DNA from: Muribaculaceae bacterium
GTDB lineage: Bacteria; Bacteroidota; Bacteroidia; Bacteroidales; Muribaculaceae
Length of the DNA: 7,391 bases
Reading direction: 5' to 3'
NCBI GenBank assembly: GCA_029060585.1
Contig: JAIDTS010000293.1
Location: 1-7,391, forward strand
In this document: piece after piece, positions 4,558 through 7,391 of the stretch
How positions within the stretch are numbered: the first letter of the stretch is position 1
Layout: every line of letters starts with the position of its first letter
The notes under the pieces: generated by a model
Database searches by the model: none
Seen by the model: only the letters and a program-made list of their open reading frames with translations
Told to the model about the DNA's origin: nothing
Program-made: the position numbers and the translations under genes

Positions 4558-7391
4558 AGACTTTAAAGTAGAGTAATGGTACTATGAAAAGACTAACGGC
4601 AGTTCCGACAGTCATGCCCACGACAAGGGTAAGCGACAGGGGATATTGCAAGGCTGAGCCCATATCGCCACGATGCAGGAATGGAAGAAGAGCCAAGATA
4701 GTGGTCAGAGACGTCATGAGTATCGGACGTAGTCGTTTGTGCCCGGCCTCGTTTACCGCTTTCAAGAGCGGTATCCCTGCTTGTCTGAGCCTGTTGATGG
4801 TGTCAATCTTAAGAATCGAGTCGTTGATGATGATACCAGCCATCACGATAAGTCCGGTCATTGACATTATATTAAGAGTCTCTCCTGTCAGCCATAGCAC
4901 GATGAATACCATGCAGACATCTATCACCATCTCAAAGAGAATGATAAGCGGCTGCACAAGACTCTCAAACTGGGCGGCGAGAATGAAGTAAAGAAGGGCA
5001 AGCGAAACAGCGAGCACAATGGCAAGTTCACCTACGAGCTTGTGGCTTTTGAAGTGTTCCCCGTCGTATGACGCAGTATACACCGCATGTCTCTTCACAA
5101 AGCTGTCAGTGTAATCCATCACTTTCCTTATCTCCTTACTTCCGGCGCTGACATCTATAGGATAATAGTCGCCCGTGCCTGCTGCTGAAAGACGTTTGTA
5201 GTCCTCTCTCCTTGATTGGCGCAAAATGAGCGAAAGTGGAATGTCAGTTCCCTCGTCATTCTTCACACTTCCCCCCATAATCCGGGCACTTTCTTTTTCT
5301 TGTTTCCCGACCATTATTGGGATTGAATTAGGACCGTCGCTTATCTCAAACACCTTGTTCTTGTGCACAGCCTCACGCAGATGAGAATAAAGTTGACGGT
5401 AACCCACCTTGTAGAGAGTCATGCGCTCTGTATCGGCAAGGTATTGCAGATTTTCTTCAGTCACGACAGGTCGGATATTGATATCAGGAAAAGCCCGGCG
5501 CAATGAATCGATGAAGGCTCGGCTCTCTGCTACATTAGGTCGTCCACCTTCAGTCGTCTGAAGCCGTATCTCAAGGTCGCTTCCTCCGGTCCGGAATATT
5601 AGTTCATAAAGGTTTCCTGACGATTCAAATGCCACGCTTGCCTTAGGATAATCTCGGGCAATTAGTGTCTCGATGTTCTTCTTCGCCCGCTCCAATGCTT
5701 CCGTATCGCGGCATTTCAGATAGATTATCGCCTCGGAAGCCGTCAGTTCCCTTGTATGAGGAAGCAGGAATTGCTGCACTCCGGCCATGACAGTCGAGTG
5801 GAGGATGGGGTTTTCGGCGTTGTCATCGTTTTCGCCGTTTTCAACAGATATAGTTGAAAGTATTTCTGATATTCTTCTGTCGTTTTCTTCGGCTGAGATT
5901 CCTGCATTCCAGTCTATGGATAAGAGTGTATCGTCGGGAGCTATATACGGCATCCGCTCCTTGTCGAGATTGACAAAAAGCAGAGCGGACAGAGGAATAC
6001 AGATGAATCCTCCTATGATATAAAACCATGCATGCCGGAAGACGTGTGAATGTATCCGGTCATAAAGTTTCTGTAGTTTAGAGGGTTTAGGAAGTTTAGA
6101 GGGTTTAGGAAGTTTAGATAGTTTAAATGGATTATTGGATTTATAAAAGCAAACATAATACACAGGAATGACCAGCACCGACACTCCCAAAGAAGAGAAG
6201 AGCGCGATAGCCACAGCCATAGCCTGGTCGTAGAAGAGTGCGCCCGCTGTGCCGCTGAGAAACATCAGCGGAATGAATACCGAGCAAGTGGTCAGCACGC
6301 TGCTCAGCATAGGCACGAATACCTCCCGTGTTCCCTTTATGATGGCATCCTCGAGTGAACTCTCGGCGCATTGTCGCTGGCGTATGTTGTCGATAACAAT
6401 GATAGAGTTGTCTACCATCATCCCCACTCCGAGTATAAGACCGGAAAGTGAGATCACATTGATCGAGATATGTAAGAGAACGAAGAAAAGGAGCGTGATA
6501 AGGAGCGATACCGGAATCGTGATGATGATCAGGATTGTAGGGCGCCAGTCCCTCATGAAGAGGAACAGGACGGCGCAGGCCAGTATCGCTCCGAGAAGAA
6601 GATTTTGTTCAAGGTTGCTTATGGAGTAGGAGAGGAGTTGCGTCTGGTCGCGGGTAAGTTGGAAATTTATTTCCGGATATTCCTTTTCAAGATCGGCAAG
6701 AAGCTTTGCCATACCATCCTGCAGTTCTTTCATCTGCGCGTCGTTCTGCTTCAAGACAGCCATGGTCACGGCATTCCGTCCGTCGCTTCTCACCAGTCCT
6801 GTGCGCATGGCGGTCTTTTCCGTGATGCTGCATATCTCACCGAGCGTGACGAGCCGTCCCTGATGGTTGATGAGTATCGAGGCTATATCTTCCTTGTTGA
6901 GGATCTGCGAGTCGAAATGTATGTTGTAGCGGTATATACCGTCGGCAATGCTCAGTGCCCCGAGCGTTATGTTGTTGTCCGCGATGGCCCTCTCTATGTC
7001 GGAAGCTGTCAGTCCCAACCCATCCATCTTTGTCGGGTCAGGTATGCATTCTATTTCCGTGGCAGGTATTCCGCTTACGTCTACCATCGCCGTCTGCGGC
7101 AGTTGCTCTATACGCTTAGCCACCACATCGCGCGCGAAACGTCCGAGCCCCGCGAAACGCATGTTTGCCTCCGCCCCCTTCGGCTCATCCTTCATCGACA
7201 TATCGAGGTAGAAGGCGGGGATGTCCATAGCGCTTCCCTTCATCACTTTCGGTCGGTCGGCGTCTTTCGGCAGGAAACGCATCGCGCGGTCCACCTTCTC
7301 ATTCACCTCTATGAAGATGATGTCCATATCGTTGCCGGGTTCGAATGAAAGGCGGATCGTGCCTGCGTCCGTACGGCTCTCTGAGCGTATG
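4541..7391 (-). CDS. RND-family efflux permease, first of a tandem pair (permease A), 5' partial, 949 aa visible
   Basis: This is an inner-membrane proton-driven RND exporter subunit of unknown substrate. The frame is open to the right window edge. The first visible residues (IRSESRTDAGTIRLSFEPG, then NDMD) align with AcrB around residues 79-101. About 78 residues including TM1 are therefore outside, and the full length should be ~1030 aa, normal for the family. The ATG at 7327 is internal (the Met of NDMD). Residues are numbered from the codon at 7390-7388. IEVNEKVDRAM and the first periplasmic domain run to ~255. TM2-6 span ~261-414, a Lys/Pro-rich cytoplasmic linker ~418-442, TM7 ~454-473, the second periplasmic domain to ~780, and TM8-12 ~785-943. 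AAQFESLVQPL (805-815) is the RND signature. TM4 reads GMMVDNSIIVIDN, with Asp327 at AcrB Asp407 and Asn328 at Asp408. TM10 reads GIIINDSIL, with Asn856 at AcrB Lys940 followed by Asp857. TM11 keeps RLRPILMTSL (886-895). Two 9-bp-period repeats lie in frame. The stop overlaps the start of permease B. Confidence 0.92.
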   Translation of the reverse strand, partial: IRSESRTDAGTIRLSFEPGNDMDIIFIEVNEKVDRAMRFLPKDADRPKVMKGSAMDIPAFYLDMSMKDEPKGAEANMRFAGLGRFARDVVAKRIEQLPQTAMVDVSGIPATEIECIPDPTKMDGLGLTASDIERAIADNNITLGALSIADGIYRYNIHFDSQILNKEDIASILINHQGRLVTLGEICSITEKTAMRTGLVRSDGRNAVTMAVLKQNDAQMKELQDGMAKLLADLEKEYPEINFQLTRDQTQLLSYSISNLEQNLLLGAILACAVLFLFMRDWRPTILIIITIPVSLLITLLFFVLLHISINVISLSGLILGVGMMVDNSIIVIDNIRQRQCAESSLEDAIIKGTREVFVPMLSSVLTTCSVFIPLMFLSGTAGALFYDQAMAVAIALFSSLGVSVLVIPVYYVCFYKSNNPFKLSKLPKPSKLPKPSKLQKLYDRIHSHVFRHAWFYIIGGFICIPLSALLFVNLDKERMPYIAPDDTLLSIDWNAGISAEENDRRISEILSTISVENGENDDNAENPILHSTVMAGVQQFLLPHTRELTASEAIIYLKCRDTEALERAKKNIETLIARDYPKASVAFESSGNLYELIFRTGGSDLEIRLQTTEGGRPNVAESRAFIDSLRRAFPDINIRPVVTEENLQYLADTERMTLYKVGYRQLYSHLREAVHKNKVFEISDGPNSIPIMVGKQEKESARIMGGSVKNDEGTDIPLSLILRQSRREDYKRLSAAGTGDYYPIDVSAGSKEIRKVMDYTDSFVKRHAVYTASYDGEHFKSHKLVGELAIVLAVSLALLYFILAAQFESLVQPLIILFEMVIDVCMVFIVLWLTGETLNIMSMTGLIVMAGIIINDSILKIDTINRLRQAGIPLLKAVNEAGHKRLRPILMTSLTTILALLPFLHRGDMGSALQYPLSLTLVVGMTVGTAVSLFIVPLLYFKVYEKRR
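5810..5845 (-). repeat. 9-bp-period degenerate repeat encoding an acidic x-Glu/Asp-Asn stretch in permease A
   Basis: On the + strand four adjacent 9-mers read GTTTTCGGC, GTTGTCATC, GTTTTCGCC and GTTTTCAAC. In the permease frame on the minus strand they encode VEN, GEN, DDN and AEN. By comparison with AcrB, the stretch falls in the turn after the first helix of the second periplasmic half (PC1 region), about 43 residues after TM7. It is degenerate, so it is older or more constrained than the lysine repeat in the same gene. Confidence 0.75.
6067..6129 (-). repeat. 9-bp-period tandem repeat encoding a Lys-every-third-residue linker in permease A
   Basis: On the + strand, seven consecutive 9-mers each begin with GTTT, at 6067, 6076, 6085, 6094, 6103, 6112 and 6121. 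The middle four form two perfect copies of the 18-bp unit GTTTAGAGGGTTTAGGAA (6076-6093 and 6094-6111), and the flanking ones are degenerate. Read on the minus strand in the permease frame, the array gives repeating three-residue steps ending in Lys (LSK, LPK, PSK, LPK, PSK, LQK). It lies between TM6 and TM7, on the cytoplasmic side by the RND topology. The perfect 18-bp duplication points to slippage during replication. The period preserves the reading frame, so copy number could vary between strains without breaking the gene. Confidence 0.9.

Noticed and set aside
6076..6111. The motif GGGTTTAGG resembles a plant-type telomere repeat.
   Set aside because: The unit is 9/18 bp, not 7 bp, and it is in frame inside a bacterial membrane protein gene; the likeness is chance.
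7133..7159. Two copies of CGCGAAACG 18 bp apart.
   Set aside because: Only two copies, both coding for Arg-Phe-Ala in a normal RND segment; no third copy or wider array.
6605..7348. A 247-codon open frame on the + strand opposite permease A, and similar + strand frames at 4584-4991 and 6249-6629.
   Set aside because: They lie wholly opposite a clear RND gene, and their predicted residues (many Arg, His, Tyr) show no recognisable domain. They are shadows of a stop-poor antisense frame.

Overview
The window looks like chromosomal DNA from a gut-type member of the Bacteroidota, most likely Bacteroidales. The main reasons are a fused BioG–BioC biotin protein, a tandem pair of RND permeases of a style common in this phylum, AUA-rich codon use, and gene starts without a clear Shine-Dalgarno sequence. 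The family-level assignment is inference. Coding density is essentially 100%: three protein genes fill the window and adjacent ones overlap, so there is no intergenic stretch. I see no RNA gene, insertion sequence or CRISPR array.

Bases 1-1316 (+ strand) hold the 3' part of one long gene joining a DUF452/BioG-type pimeloyl-ACP methyl ester esterase to a BioC-type malonyl-ACP O-methyltransferase. These enzymes close and open the methyl 'disguise' used to build the pimelate moiety of biotin. The frame is open to the window edge, so only about the first dozen residues seem to be missing.

Bases 1303-7391 (- strand) hold two consecutive RND-superfamily inner-membrane permeases. The upstream one (here 'A', 4541-7391) lacks its first ~80 residues because of the window edge. 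The downstream one ('B', 1303-4557) is complete at 1084 aa. Their frames overlap by 17 bases, which suggests one operon, translational coupling and probably a heteromeric pump. A membrane-fusion protein and an outer-membrane channel would be expected upstream, outside the window. The proton-relay signatures differ: A keeps a canonical RLRP motif in TM11, whereas in B that motif reads KAVP. Both have a single Asp in TM4 and Asn at the TM10 lysine position of AcrB.

The biotin gene and the pump operon converge and overlap tail to tail by 14 bases. The most unusual local structure is inside permease A: two independent 9-bp-period repeats. One encodes a Lys-every-third-residue cytoplasmic linker, the other an acidic x-Glu-Asn stretch in the periplasmic domain. 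I found no wholly new system; the best leads are these repeats and the asymmetric permease pair.
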